The notes under the pieces are model-generated. The model was not told the DNA's origin. It did not search any database and saw only the letters and a list, made by a program, of their open reading frames with translations. A stretch of DNA of 64,000 nucleotides, from positions 806,001 to 870,000 of the forward strand of contig CATKHW010000061.1 of assembly GCA_949752795.1 (NCBI GenBank), in the 5' to 3' direction. Source of the stretch: Hyperoodon ampullatus. Its lineage: Eukaryota; Chordata; Mammalia; Artiodactyla; Ziphiidae. Shown here piece by piece: positions 12,870 through 26,772 of the stretch; the stretch's first letter is position 1, and each line of letters begins with the position of its first letter. A program made the position numbers and the translations under genes.

Positions 12870-14606
12870 CTTGGCCAAAAGGGCGTATGCGTTTTCTCCT
12901 GTATATATTCAGGAGAAAACGCATACGCCCTTTTTGGCCAAGCAAGCAAGCGGGCAATGCAAATCTGCACTACAAAGAAGTATCACTCCCCACTGGTCAA
13001 AAGGGACATCCACAAAATGTGTAAAAACCAGAAAGGCAAGACAGGCCCTGGAGAACAGGGAGCCTTGTTATGCTGATGGGCGGGATGTAACTAGCCGACT
13101 GCCTCTCTGAGGCAGTGCATTGTGTTCCCTAAAACAAGTAAACAACAGAGCTACAGAGCCAAGGGCACTTCCAGTCTAGGGAATATACCTTGGGAAAACT
13201 GAAAATCAATAAGACAGAGCCACCCCAAAATTTAGGGCTGCACTGCTTACAAGGACCTCAACTTGGGTACACCTTAAATATCCCAGGAAATATAAAAATG
13301 GTTCAAAAAATTGTGGTACTTACGTACGAAGGAATATCCCTCAGCCATGAAATCAATGACATAATACCAGTAGCAGCAAAATGGGTGGATTCAGGTACGA
13401 TGATTCTAAGTGAAATAAGTCACAGAGAAAAAGAAACTTATCATAAGATATCACTTATGAAGATCCTGTAAACATGGCTACACTTGAACTGAGTTAGGAA
13501 AGAGAACAGTGTCTCACATTTAGAAAACACTCTTATGCCTGCTTAAGGGGGAAGGTGAGGTGGGGTGATGCATAAAACCAGAGTTTGATATAAGCACAGG
13601 TACCGTTCCAAAAACCAACTATGGAATAGACAAGACCTATACCTTCCTCAGTGAAAGGGACTCAAAACCACATATTTCCCGCAGAGGAATATATCTGACT
13701 AGTAAGAATTTTAAAACCTATGTATTGATATGTCTCCGTAAGGGAATCAAGTGTGTCTAGACTGGCATAAACATGGCATCGAGAATCAGCTCAAACCCAC
13801 TATAAAAAGGAATTTCAAAAACAAAACAAAAAAACTGGGAAATTCTTTACAATTCCTTCAGGGTCTCTGATGAAACCTGGAATGACCCTATCTACAACGA
13901 CAGCTGGATGTGGCATAAGGCTGGACAGTTGGGACTGAGACGATTGGTGAGATTGGGTGAGCAAATGCTGACCCTTTAAAGCAATAATGCATGGCACCCA
14001 TTCCATGGGTCCCAACTCTCCAGGTTGAAGGGAATATTACTACAGTTATAACATGTAAGGGAAACCTAGAGAACGGACACACTGTGAATACGAAAGGTTT
14101 CTAAAACTCAACGAATAGTCCCTCTCCTGGTGCTCCGGTTTGACTTTGCATCTGCTTTACTATCAATCTCCCAACTTGGAGAGACAGCCCCTTTAACCTC
14201 CTGGTTCGCACAGGTTGCCAATTTGGCAGAGGATGAAAGGGAAGAGGGAGAACCAATGAGAGAGTAGCTGTTAGGCATTTGGACGGGCACATATCACTGT
14301 AATTTCCGGGCAGGAAGAAGAATTAACCAAAGTCTCAGCCACCCACCGGGAACCAGTATAGGTCCTGAACCAAAATTTTGGACTTGCGGTCAGCTCACCA
14401 AAAACGAGTTGAAAAATGGAGCTCAGGGTCACAGCAATTCACAAACTGGGCGAGTAATAAAGACAACTATCGTCCAAAAATCTGTTGACGGAAGGCAATG
14501 AGGCGGACTTGAATGTGAGCCAGAATAGCAGGAAACAGATTTCAAGAGGTACGTTGGAATCGCCTGTAAAGCACAGGAAGAGGGGCACAACTTCGACAAT
14601 GATGCA
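12870..14606 (+). repeat. Satellite unit 8 (1,737 bp)
   Basis: Palindrome 12870-12942 is 73 bp: one A is missing from the left-arm A run and 12902 is changed. The deletion joins two frames that are separate in other units, giving a chance 156-codon open frame (12640-13110). L1 part about 13247-13834 has TACGAAGG and CAATGACATAA, the markers of the three-unit period that starts here. Marker A form near 13980. Confidence 0.97.
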
Positions 14607-16345
14607 CTTGGCCAAAAAGGGCGTATGCGTTTTCTCCTGAATATATTCAGGAGAAAACGCATACGCCCTTTTTGGCCAAGCAAGCAAGCGGGCAATGCAA
14701 ATCTGCACTACAAAGAAGTATCACTTCCCACCGGTCAAAAGGGACATCCACAAAATGTGTAAAAACCTGAAAGGCAAGACAGGCCCTGGAGAACAGGGAA
14801 CCTTGTTATGCTGATGGGCGCGATGTAAATTGCCAACTGCCTCTCTGGAGCAGTGCATTGTGTTCCCTAAAACAAGTAAACAACAGAGCTACAGAGCCAA
14901 GGGCACTTCCAGTCTAGGGAATATACCTTGGGAAAACTGAAAATCAATAAGACAGAGCCACCCCAAAATTTAGGGCTGCACTGCTTACAGGGACCTCAAC
15001 TTGGGTACACCTTAAATATCCCAGGAAATATAAAAATGGTTCAAAAAATTGTGGTACTTACGTACGAAGGAATATCCCTCAGCCATGATATCAATGACAT
15101 AAGACCAGTAGCAGCAAAATGGGTGGATTCAGGTACGATGATTCTAAGTGAAATAAGTCACAGATAAAAAGAAAGTTATCATAAGATATCACTTATGAAG
15201 ATCCTGTAAACATGGCTACACTTGAACTGAGTTAGGAAAGAGAACAGTGTCTCACATTTAGAAAACACTCTTATGCCTGCTTAAGGGGGAAGGAGAGGTG
15301 GGGTGATGCATAAAACCAGAGTTTGATATAAGCACAGGTACCGTTCCAAAAACCAACTATGGAATAGACAAGACCTACACCTTCCTCAGTGAAAGGGACT
15401 CAAAACCCCATATTTCCCGCAGAGGAATATAACTGACTAGTAAGAATCTTAAAACCTATGTATTGATATGTCTCCATAAGGGAATCAAGTGTGTATAGAC
15501 TGGCATAAACATGGCATCGAGAATCAGCTCAAACACACGATAAAAAGGAATTTCAAAAACAAAACAAAAAAACTGGGAAATTATTTACAATTCCTTCAGG
15601 GTCTCTGATGAAACCTGGAATGACCCTATCTACAACGACAGCTGGATGTGGCATAAGGCTGGACACTTGGGACTGAGAGGATTGGTGAGATTGGGTGAGC
15701 AATTACAGACCCTTTAAAGCAATAATGCATGGCACACATTCCATGGGTCCCAACTCTCCAAGTTGAAGGGAATATTACTACAGCTATAACATGTATGGGA
15801 AACCTAGAGAACGGACACACTGTGAATACGAAATGTTTCTAAAACTCAACGAATAGTCCCTCGCCTGGTGCTCCGGTTTGACTTTCCATCTGCTTTATTA
15901 TCAACCTCCCAACTTGGAGAGACAGCCCCTTTAACCTCCTGGTTCACACAGGTTGCCAATTTGGCAGAGGATGAAAGGGAAGAGGGAGAACCAATGAGAG
16001 AGTAGCTGTTAGGCATTTGGACGGGCACATATCACTGTAATTTCCCGGCAGGAAGAAGAATTAACCAAAGTCTCAGCCCCCCACCGGGAACCAGTATAGG
16101 TCCTGAACCAAAATTTTGGATTTGCGGTCAGCTCACCAAAAACGAGTTGAAAAATGGAGCTCAGGGGCACAGCAATTCACAAACTGGCCGAGTAATAAAG
16201 GACAAATATCGTCCAAAAATCTGTTGAGGGAAGGCAACGAGGCGGACTTGAAAGCGAGGCAGAATAGCAGGAAACAGATTTCAAGAGGTACGTTGGAATC
16301 GCCTTTAAAGCACAGGAAGAGGGGCACAACTTCGACAATGATGCA
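14607..16345 (+). repeat. Satellite unit 9 (1,739 bp)
   Basis: Palindrome 14607-14680 is perfect. L1 part about 14984-15572 with CAGGGACCTC and CATGATATCAATGAC, both shared with unit 14. The L1 end carries AAACACACGATAAAAAGG, shared with units 12 and 14. Marker A form near 15718 (GAGCAATTACAGACC upstream, as in unit 12). Confidence 0.97.
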
Positions 16346-18082
16346 CTTGGCCAAAAAGGGCATATGCGTTTTCTCCTGAATATATTCAGGAGAAAACGCA
16401 TACACCCTTTTTGGCCAAGCAAGCAAGCGGGCAATGCAAATCTGCACTACAAAGAAGTATCACTTCCCACCGGTCAAAAGGGACATCCACAAAATGTGTA
16501 AAAACCAGAAAGGCAAGACAGGCCCTGGAGAACAGGGAGCCTTGTTATGCTGATGGGCGGGATGTAAATTGCCAACTGCCTCTCTGGAGGAGTGCATTGT
16601 GTTCCCTAAAACAAGTAAAGAACAGAGCTACAGAGCCAAGGGCACTTCCAGTGTAGGGAATATACCTTGGGAAAACTGAAAATCAATAAGACAGAGCCAC
16701 CCCAAAATTTAGGGCTGCACTGCTTACAAGGACCTCAACTTGGGTACACCTTAAATATCCCAGGAAATATAAAAATGGTTCAAAAAATTCTGGGACTTAC
16801 GTACGATGGAATATCCCTCAGCCATGAAATCAATGTCATAAGACCAGTAGCAGCAAAATGGGTGGATTCAGGTACGATGATTCTAAGTGAAATATGTCAC
16901 ACAGAAAAAGAAACTTATCATAAGATATCACTTATGAAGATCCTGTAAACATGGCTACACTTGAACTGAGTTAGGAAAGAGAACAGTGTCTCACATTTAG
17001 AAAACACTCTTATGCCTGCTTAAGGGGGAAGGAGAGGTGGGGTGATGCATAAAACCAGAGTTTGATATAAGCACAGGTACCGTTCCAAAAACCAACTATG
17101 GAATAGACAAGACCTACACCTTCCTCAGTGAAAGGGACTCAAAACCCCATATTTGCCGCAGAGGAATATATCTGACTAGTAAGAATCTTAAAACCTATGT
17201 ATTGATATGTCTCCGTAAGGGAATCAAGTGTGTCTAGACTGGCATAAACAGGGCAGCGAGAATCAGCTCAAACCCACGATAAAAAGGAATTTCAAAAACA
17301 AAACAAAAAAACTGGGAAATTCTTTACAATTCCTTCAGAGTCTCTGATGAAACCTGGAATGACCCTATCTACAATGACAGCTGGATGTGGCATAAGGCTG
17401 GACACTTGGGACTGACAGGATTGGTGAGATTGGGTGAGCAAATGCAGACCCTTTAAAGCAATAATGCATGACACACATTCCATGGGTCCCAACTCTCCAG
17501 GTTGAAGGGAATATTACTACAGCTATAACATGTACGGGAATCCTAGAGAACGGACACATTGTGAATATGAAAGGTTTCTAAAACTCAACGAATAGTCCCT
17601 CTCCTGGTGCTCCGGTTTGACTTTCCATCTGCTTTACTTCAACCTCCCAACTTGGAGAGACAGCCCCTTTAACCTCCTGGTTCGCACAGGTTGCCAATTT
17701 GGCAGAGGATGAAAGGGAAGAGGGAGAACCAATGAGAGAGTAGCTGTTAGGCATTAGGACGGGCACATATCACTGTAATTTCCCGGCAGGAAGAAGAATT
17801 AACCAAAGTCTCAGCCACCCACTGGGAACCAGTATAGGTCCTGAACCAAAATTTTGGACTTGCGGTCAGCTCACCAAAAACGAGTGGAAAAATGGAGCTC
17901 AGGGGCACAGCAATTCACAAACTGGGCGAGTAATAAAGACATCTATCGTCCAAAAATCTGTTGAGGGAAGGCAACGAGGCGGACTTGAAAGCGAGGCAGA
18001 ATAGCAGGAAACAGATTTCAAGAGGTACGTTGGAATCGCCTTTAAAGCACAGGAAGAGGGGCACAACTTCGACAATGATGCA
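16346..18082 (+). repeat. Satellite unit 10 (1,737 bp)
   Basis: Palindrome 16346-16419 with two G-to-A changes at CpG sites (16362, 16404). L1 part about 16723-17311 has AAAATTCTGGGACTTACG, shared only with unit 13 and its copy, unit 19. Marker A form near 17457 reads GCATGACACAC. TTTACTTCAACC near 17634 lacks one base pair step (usual TTTACTATCAACC), as in unit 13. Confidence 0.97.
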
Positions 18083-19821
18083 CTTGGCCAAAAAGGGCGT
18101 ATGCGTTTTCTCCTGAATATATTCAGGAGAAAACGCATACGCCCTTTTTGGCCAAGCAAGCAAGCGGGCAATGCAAATCTGCACTACAAAGAAGTATCAC
18201 TTCCCACCGGTCAAAAGGGACATCCACAAAATGTGTAAAAACCAGAAAGGCAAGACAGGCCCTGGAGAACAGGGAGCCTTGTTATGCTGATGGGCGGGAT
18301 GTAAATTGCCAACTGCCTCTCTGGAGGAGTGCATTGTGTTCCCTAAAACAAGTAAAGAACAGAGCTACAGAGCCAAGGGCACTTCCAGTCTAGGGAATAT
18401 ACCTTGGGAAAACTGAAAATCAATAAGACAGGGCCACCCCAAAATTTAGGGCTGCACTGCTTACAAGGACCTCAACTTGGGTACACCTTAAATATCCCAG
18501 GAAATATAAAAATGGTTCAAAAAATTGTGGTACTTACGTACGAAGGAATATCCCTCAGCCATGAAATCAATGACATAAGACCAGTAGCAGCAAAATGGGT
18601 GGATTCAGGTACGATGATTCTAAGTGAAATAAGTCACAGAGAAAAAGAAACTTATCATAAGATATCTCTTATGAAGATCCTGTAAACATGGCTACACTTG
18701 AACTGAGTTAGGAAAGAGAACAGTGTCTCACATTTAGAAAACACTCTTATGCCTGCTTAAGGGGGAAGGTGAGGTGGGGTGATGCATAAAACCAGAGTTT
18801 GATATAAGCACAGGTACCGTTCCAAAAACCAACTATGGAATAGACAAGACCTATACCTTCCTCACTGAAAGGGACTCAAAACCACATATTTCCCGCAGAG
18901 GAATATATCTGACTAGTAAGAATTTTAAAACCTATGTATTGATATGTCTCCGTAAGGGAATCAAGTGTGTCTAGACTGGCATAAACATGGCAGCGAGAAT
19001 CAGCTCAAACCCACTATAAAAAGGAATTTCAAAAACAAAACAAAAAAACTGGGAAATTCTTTACAATTCCTTCAGGGTCTCTGATGAAACCTGGAATGAC
19101 CCTATCTACAACGACAGCTGGATGTGGCATAAGGCTGGACAGTTGGGACTGAGACGATTGGTGAGATTGGGTGAGCAAATGCTGACCCTTTAAAGCAATA
19201 ATGCATGGCACCCATTCCATGGGTCCCAACTCTCCAGGTTGAAGGGAATATTACTACAGTTATAACATGTAAGGGAAACCTAGAGAACGGACACACTGTG
19301 AATACGAAAGGTTTCTAAAACTCAACGAATAGTCCCTCTACTGGTGCTCCGGTTTGACTTTGCATCTGCTTTACTATCAATCTCCCAACTTGGAGAGACA
19401 GCCCCTTTAACCTCCTGGTTCGCACAGGTTGCCAAATTGGCAGAGGATGAAAGGGAAGAGGGAGAACCAATGAGAGAGTAGCTGTTAGGCATTTGGACGG
19501 GCACATATCACTGTAATTTCCTGGCAGGAAGAAGAATTAACCAAAGTCTCAGCCACCCACCAGGAACCAGTATAGGTCCTGAACCAAAATTTTGGACTTG
19601 CGGTCAGCTCACCAAAAACGAGTGGAAAAATGGAGCTCAGGGGCACAGCAATTCACAAACTGGCCGAGTAATAAAGGACAACTATCGTCCAAAAATCTGT
19701 TGAGGGAAGGCAACGAGGCGGACTTGAAAGCGAGGCAGAATAGCAGGAAACAGATTTCAAGAGGTACGTTGGAATCGCCTTTAAAGCACAGGAAGAGGGG
19801 CACAACTTCGACAATGATGCA
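18083..19821 (+). repeat. Satellite unit 11 (1,739 bp)
   Basis: Palindrome 18083-18156 is perfect. L1 part about 18460-19048 matches that of unit 8 (TACGAAGG, CAATGACATAA, GAATTTTAAAACC). The left breakpoint of the six-unit duplication lies inside it, at 18780-18853. Marker A form near 19194. Confidence 0.97.
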
Positions 19822-21560
19822 CTTGGCCAAAAAGGGCGTATGCGTTTTCTCCTGAATATATTGAGGAGAAAACGCACACGCCCTTTTTGGCCAAGCAAGC
19901 AAGCGGGCAATGCAAATCTGCACTACAAAGAAGTATCACTTCCCACCGGTCAAAAGGGACATCCACAAAATGTGTAAAAACCAGAAAGGCAAGACAGGCC
20001 CTGGAGAACAGGGAGCCTTGTTATGCTGATGGGCGGGATGTAAATTGCCAACTGCCTCTCTGGAGGAGTGCACTGTGTTCCCTAAAACAAGGAAAGAACA
20101 GAGCTACAGAGCCAAGGGCACTTCCAGTCTAAGGAATATACCTTGGGAAAACTGAAAATCAATAAGACAGAGCCACCCCAAAATTTAGGGCTGCACTGCT
20201 TACAAGGACCTCAACTTGGGTACACCTTAAATATCCCAGGAAATATAAAAATGGTTCAAAAAATTGTGGTACTTACGTACGAAGGTATATGCCTCAGCCA
20301 TGAAATCAATGACATAAGACCAGTAGCAGCAAAATGGGTGGATTCAGGTACGATGATTCTAAGTGAAATAAGTCACAGAGAAAAAGAAACTTATCATAAG
20401 ATATCACTTATGAAGATCCTGTAAACATGGCTACACTTGAACTGAGTTAGGAAAGAGAACAGTGTCTCACATTTAGAAAACACTCTTATGCCTGCTTAAG
20501 GGGGAAGGAGAGGTGGGGTGATGCATAAAACCAGAGTTTGATATAAGCACAGGTACCGTTCCAAAAACCAACTATGGAATAGACAAGACCTACACCTTCC
20601 TCAGTGAAAGGGACTCAAAACCCCATATTTCCCGCAGAGGAATATATCTGACTAGTAAGAATCTTAAAACCTATGTATTGATATGTCTCCATAAGAGAAT
20701 CAAGTGTGTATAGACTGGCATAAACATGGCATCGAGAATCAGCTCAAACACACGATAAAAAGGAATTTCAAAAACAAAACAAAAAAACTGGGAAATTCTT
20801 TCCAATTCCTTCAGGGTCTCTGATGAAACCTGGAATGACCATATCTACCACGACAGCTGGATGTGGCATAAGGCTGGACACTTGGGACTGAGAGGATTGG
20901 TGAGATTGGGTGAGCAATTACAGACCCTTTAAAGCAATAATGCATGGCACACATTCCATGGGTCCCAACTCTCCAAGTTGAAGGGAATATTACTACAGCT
21001 ATAACATGTATGGGAAACCTAGAGAACGGACACACTGTGAATACGAAATGTTTCTAAAACTCAACGAATAGTCCCTCTCCTGGTGCTCCGGTTTGACTTT
21101 CCATCTGCTTTACTATCAACCTCCCAACTTGGAGAGACAGCCCCTTTAACCTCCTGGTTCACACAGGTTGCCAATTTGGCAGAGGATGAAAGGGAAGAGG
21201 GAGAACCAATGAGAGAGTAGCTGTTAGGCATTTGGACGGGCACATATCACTGTAATTTCCCGGCAGGAAGAAGAATTAACCAAAGTCTCAGCCCCCCACC
21301 GGGAACCAGTATAGGTCCTGAACCAGAATTTTGGACTTGCGGTCAGCTCACCAAAAACGAGTTGAAAAATGGAGCTCAGGGGCACAGCAATTCACAAACT
21401 GGCCGAGTAATAAAGGACAACTATCGTCCAAAAATCTGTTGAGGGAAGGCAACGAGGCGGACTTGAAAGCGAGGCAGAATAGCAGGAAACAGATTTCAAG
21501 AGGTATGTTGGAATCGCCTTTAAAGCACAGGAAGAGGGGCACAACTTCGACAATGATGCA
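19822..21560 (+). repeat. Satellite unit 12 (1,739 bp)
   Basis: Palindrome 19822-19895 with changes at 19863 and 19877. L1 part about 20199-20787 with TACGAAGGTATATGCC. Marker A form near 20932. Its near-identical partner is unit 18. Confidence 0.97.
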
Positions 21561-23297
21561 CTTGGCCAAAAAGGGCGTATGCGTTTTCTCCTGAATATAT
21601 TCAGGAGAAAACGCATACGCCCTTTTTGGCCAAGCAAGCAAGCGGGCAATGCAAATCTGCACTACAAAGAAGTATCACTTCCCACCGGTCAAAAGGGACA
21701 TCCACAAAATGTGTAAAAACCAGAAAGGCAAGACAGGCCCTGGAGAACAGGGAGCCTTGTTATGCTGATGGGCGGGATGTAAATTGCCAACTGCCTCTCT
21801 GGAGGAGTGCATTGTGTTCCCTAAAACAAGTAAAGAACAGAGCTACAGAGCCAAGGGCACTTCCAGTCTAGGGAACATACCTTGGGAAAACTGGAAATCA
21901 ATAAGACAGAGCCACCCCAAAATTTAGGGCTGCACTGCTTACAAGGACCTCAACTTGGGTACACCTTAAATATCCCAGGAAATATAAAAATGGTTCAAAA
22001 AATTCTGGGACTTACGTACGATGGAATATCCCTCAGCCATGAAATCATTGTCATAAGACCAGTAGCACCAAAATGGGTGGATTCAGGTACGATGATTCTA
22101 AGTGAAATAAGTCACAGAGAAAAAGAAACTTATCATAAGATATCACTTATGAAGATCCTGTAAACATGGCTACACTTGAACTGAGTTAGGAAAGAGAACA
22201 GTGTCTCACATTTAGAAAACACTCTTATGCCTGCTTAAGGGGGAAGGAGAGGTGGGGTGATGCATAAAACCAGAGTTTGATATAAGCACAGGTACCGTTC
22301 CAAAAACCAACTATGGAATAGACAAGACCTACACCTTCCTCAGTGAAAGGGACTCAAAACCCCATATTTCCCGCAGAGGAATATATCTGACTAGTAAGAA
22401 TCTTAAAACCTATGTATTGATATGTCTCCGTAAGGGAATCAAGTGTGTCTAGACTGGCATAAACATGGCAGCGAGAATCAGCTCAAACCCACGATAAAAA
22501 GGAATTTCAAAAACAAAACAAAAAAACTGGGAAATTCTTTACAATTCCTTCAGAGTCTCTGATGAAACCTGGAATGACCCTATCTACAACGACAGCTGGA
22601 TGTGGCATAAGGCTGGACACTTGGGACTGACAGGATTGGTGAGATTGGGTGAGCAAATGCAGACCCTTTAAAGCAATAATGCATGACACACATTCCATGG
22701 GTCCCAACTCTCCAGGTTGAAGGGAATATTACTACAGCTATAACATGTACGGGAAACCTAGAGAACGGACACATTGTGAATACGAAAGGTTTCTAAAACT
22801 CAACGAATAGTCCCTCTCCTGGTGCTCCGGTTTGACTTTCCATCTGCTTTACTTCAACCTCCCAACTTGGAGAGACAGCCCCTTTAACCTCCTGGTTCGC
22901 ACAGGTTGCCAATTTGGCAGAGGATGAAAGGGAAGAGGGAGAACCAATGAGAGAGTAGCTGTTAGGCATTTGGACGGGCACATATCACTGTAATTTCCCG
23001 GCAGGAAGAAGAATTAACCAAAGTCTCAGCCACCCACTGGGAACCAGTTTAGGTCCTGAACCAAAATTATGGACTTGCGGTCAGCTCACCAAAAACGAGT
23101 GGAAAAATGGAGCTCAGGGGCACAGCAATTCACAAACTGGGCGAGTAATAAAGACAACTATCGTCCAAAAATCTGTTGACGGAAGGCAATGAGGCGGACT
23201 TGAAAGGGAGCCAGAATAGCAGGAAACAGATTTCAAGAGGTACGTTGGAATCGCCTTTAAAGCACAGGAAGAGGGGCACAACTTCGACAATGATGCA
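21561..23297 (+). repeat. Satellite unit 13 (1,737 bp)
   Basis: Palindrome 21561-21634 is perfect. L1 part about 21938-22526 with AAAATTCTGGGACTTACG, as in unit 10. Marker A form near 22672 reads GCATGACACAC. Partner: unit 19. Confidence 0.97.
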
Positions 23298-25035
23298 CTT
23301 GGCCAAAAAGGGCGTATGCGTTTTCTCCTGAATATATTCAGGTGAAAACCCATACGCCCTTTTTGGCCAAGCAAGCAAGCGGGCAATGCAAATCTGCACA
23401 ACAAAGACGTATCACTTCCCACCGGTCAAAAGGGACATCCACAAAATGTGTAAAAACCAGAAAGGCAAGACAGGCCCTGGAGAACAGGGAGCCTTGTTAT
23501 GCTGATGGGCGGGATGTAAATTGCCAACTGCCTCTCTGGAGGAGTGCATTGTGTTCCCTAAAACATGTAAAGAACAGAGCTACAGAACCAAGGGCACTTC
23601 CACTCTAGGGAATATACCTTGGGAAAACTGAAAATCAATAAGGCAGAGCCACCCCAAAATTTAGGGCTGCACTGCTTACAGGGACCTCAACTTGGGTACA
23701 CCTTAAATATCCCAGGAAATATAAAAATGGTTCAAAAAATTGTGGTACTTACGTACGAAGGAATATCCCTCAGCCATGATATCAATGACATAAAACCAGT
23801 AGCAGCAAAATGGGTGGATTCAGGTACGATGATTCTAAGTGAAATAAGTCACAGAGAAAAAGAAACTTATCATAAGATATCACTTATGAAGATCCTGTAA
23901 ACATGGCTACACTTGAACTGAGTTAGGCAAGAGAACAGTGTCTCACATTTAGAAAACGCTCTTATGCCTACTTAAGGGGGAAGGAGAGGTGGGGTGATGC
24001 ATAAAACCAGAGTTTGATATAAGCACAGGTACCCTTCCAAAAACCAACTATGGAATAGACAAACCTACACCTTCCTCAGTGAAAGGGACTCAAAACCCCA
24101 TATTTCCCGCAGAGGAATATATCTGACTAGTAAGAATCTTAAAACCTATGTATTGATATGTCTCCGTAAGGGAATCAAGTGTGTCTAGACTGGCATAAAC
24201 ATGGCATCGAGAATCAGCTCAAACACACGATAAAAAGGAATTTCAAAAACAAAACAAAAAAACTGGGAAATTCTTTACAGTTCCTTCAGGGTCTCTGATG
24301 AAACCTGGAATGACCGTATCTACAACGACAGCTGGATGTGGCATAAGGCTGGACACTTGGGACTGAGAGGATTGGTGAGATTGAGTGAGCAAATGCAGAC
24401 CCTTTAAAGCAATAATGCATGACACACATTCCATGGGTCCCAACTCTCCAGGTTGAAGGGAATATTACTACAGCTATAACATGTACTGGAAACCTAGAGA
24501 ACGAACACACTGTGAATACGAAATGTTTCTAAAACTCAACGAATAGTCCCTCTCCTGGTGCTCCGGTTTGACTTTCCACCTGCTTTACTATCAACCTCCC
24601 AACTTGGAGAGACAGCCCCTTTAACCTCCTGGTTCGCACAGGTTGCCAATTTGGCAGAGGATGAAAGGGAAGAGGGAGAACCAATGAGAGAGTAGCTTTT
24701 AGGCATTTGGACGGGCACATATCACTGTAATTTCCCGGCAGGAAGAAGAATTAACCAAAGTCTCAGCCACCCACCGGGAACCAGTATAGGTCCTGAACCA
24801 AAATTTTTGACTTGCGGTCAGCTCACCAAAAACGAGTTGAAAAATGGAGCTCAGGGGCACAGCAATTCACACACTGGCTGAGTAATAAAGGACAACTATC
24901 GTCCAAAAATCTGTTGAGGGAAGGCAGCGAGGCGGACTTGAAAGCGAGGCAGAATAGCAGGAAACAGATTTCAAGAGGTACGTTGGAATCACCTTTAAAG
25001 CACAGGAAGAGGGGCCCAACTTCGACAATGATGCA
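23298..25035 (+). repeat. Satellite unit 14 (1,738 bp), mosaic
   Basis: Palindrome 23298-23371 with changes at 23343 and 23350. The bases just before it (GTTGACGG, GCAATGAGG, GAGCCAGAATAG near 23173-23220) and its L1 start (CAGGGACCTC, CATGATATCAATGAC) match unit 9, five units back. L1 part about 23675-24262. Marker A form near 24409. Partner: unit 20. Confidence 0.97.
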
Positions 25036-26772
25036 CTTGGCCAAAAAGGGCGTATGCGTTTTCTCCTGAATATATTCAGGAGAAAAAGCATACGCCCTTT
25101 TTGGCCAAGCAAGCAATTGGGCAATGCAAATCTGCACTACAAAGAAGTATCACTTCCCACCGGTCAAAAGGGACATCCACAAAATGTGTAAAAACCAGAG
25201 AAGCAAGACAGGCCCTGGAGAACAGGGAGCCTTGTTATGCTGATGGGCGGGATGTAAATTACCAACTGCCTCTCTGGAGGAGTGAATTTTGTTCCCTAAA
25301 ACAAGCAAAGAACAGAGCTACAGAGCCAAGGGCACTTCCAGTCTAGGGAATATACCTTGGGAAAACTGAAAATCAATAAGACAGAGCCACCCCAAAATTT
25401 AGGGCTGCACTGCTTACAAGGACCTCAACTTGGGTCCACCTTAAATATCCCAGGAAATATAAAAATGGTTCAAAAAATTGTGGTACTTATGTATGATGGA
25501 ATATCCCTCAGCCATGAAATCAATGTCATAAGACCAGTAGCAGCAAAATGGGTGTATTCAGGTACGATGATTCTAAGTGAAATAAGTCACAGAGAAAAAG
25601 AAACTTATCATAAGATATCACTTATGAAGATCCTGTAAACATGGCTATACTTGAACTGAGTTAGGAAAGAGAACAGTGTCTCACATTTAGAAAACACTCT
25701 TATGCCTGCTTAAGGGGGAAGGAGAGGTGGGGTGATGCATAAAACCAGAGTTTGATATAAGCACAGGTACCGTTCCAAAAACCAACTATGGAATAGACAA
25801 GACCTACACCTTCCTCAGTGAAAGGGACTCACAACACCATATTTCCCGCAGAGGAATATATCTGACTAGTAAGAATCTTAAAACCTCTGTATTGATATGT
25901 CTCCGTTACGGAATCAAGTGTGTCTAGACTGGCATAAACATGGCAGCGAGAATCAGCTCAAACCCACTATAAAAAGGAATTTCAAAAACAAAACAAAAAA
26001 ACTGGGATATTCTTTACAACTCCTTCAGGGTCTCTGATGAAACCTGGAATAACCCTATCTACAATGACAGCTGGATGTGGCATAAGGAGGGACACTTGGG
26101 ACTGAGACGATTGGTGAGATTGGGTGAGCAAATGCAGACCCTTTAAAGCACAAGCACCTGGCACCCATTCCATGGGTCCCAACTCTCCAGGTTGAAGGGA
26201 ATATTACTACAGCTATAACATGTACGAGATACCTAGAGAACGGACACACTGTGAATACGAAAGGTTTCTAAAACTCAAAGAATAGTCCCTCTCCTGGTGC
26301 TCCGGTTTGACTTCCATCTGCTTTACTATCAACCTCCCAACTTGGAGAGACAGCCACTTTAACCTCCTGGTTCACACACGTTGCCAATTTGGCAGAGGAT
26401 GAAAGGGAAGAGGGGAACCAATGAGAGAGTAGCTGTTAGGCATTTGGATGGGCACATATCACTGTAATTTCCCGGCAGGAAGAAGAATTAACCAAAGTCT
26501 CAGCCACCAACCGGGAACCAGTATAGGTCCTGAACCAAAATTTTGGACTTGCAGTCAGCTCAACAAAAACGAGTTGAAAAATGGAGCTCAGGGGCACAGC
26601 AATTCACAAACTGGCCGAGTAATAAAGGACAACTATCGTCCAAAAATCTGTTGAGGGAAGGCAACGAGGCAGACTTGAAAGCGAGGCAGAAGAGCAGGAA
26701 ACAGATTTCAAGAGGTACGTTGGAATCGCCTTTAAAGCACAGGAAGAGGGGCACAACTTCGGCAATGATGCA
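25036..26772 (+). repeat. Satellite unit 15 (1,737 bp)
   Basis: Palindrome 25036-25109 with one change, at 25087. L1 part about 25413-26001, with TATGTATGATGG in place of TACGTACGATGG. The marker near 26147 is a C variant, AGCACAAGCACCTGG, linked to GGAGGGAC. Partner: unit 21. Confidence 0.97.

Larger units (their letters stand above)
13190..18403 (+). repeat. Three-unit higher-order repeat, first copy (approximate edges)
   Basis: Private variants recur 5,214-5,215 bp apart: TACGAAGG and CAATGACATAA in units 8 and 11; the L1-end and GAGCAATTACAGACC variants in units 9 and 12; AAAATTCTGGGACTTACG in units 10 and 13. The phase chosen for the edges is arbitrary within the period. Confidence 0.75.
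18404..23618 (+). repeat. Three-unit higher-order repeat, second copy (approximate edges)
   Basis: This copy carries the same variant order as the preceding 5.2 kb. Similarity continues into unit 14 (to about 24.2 kb), but part of unit 14 instead matches unit 9. So the third copy is partial and mosaic. Confidence 0.75.
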
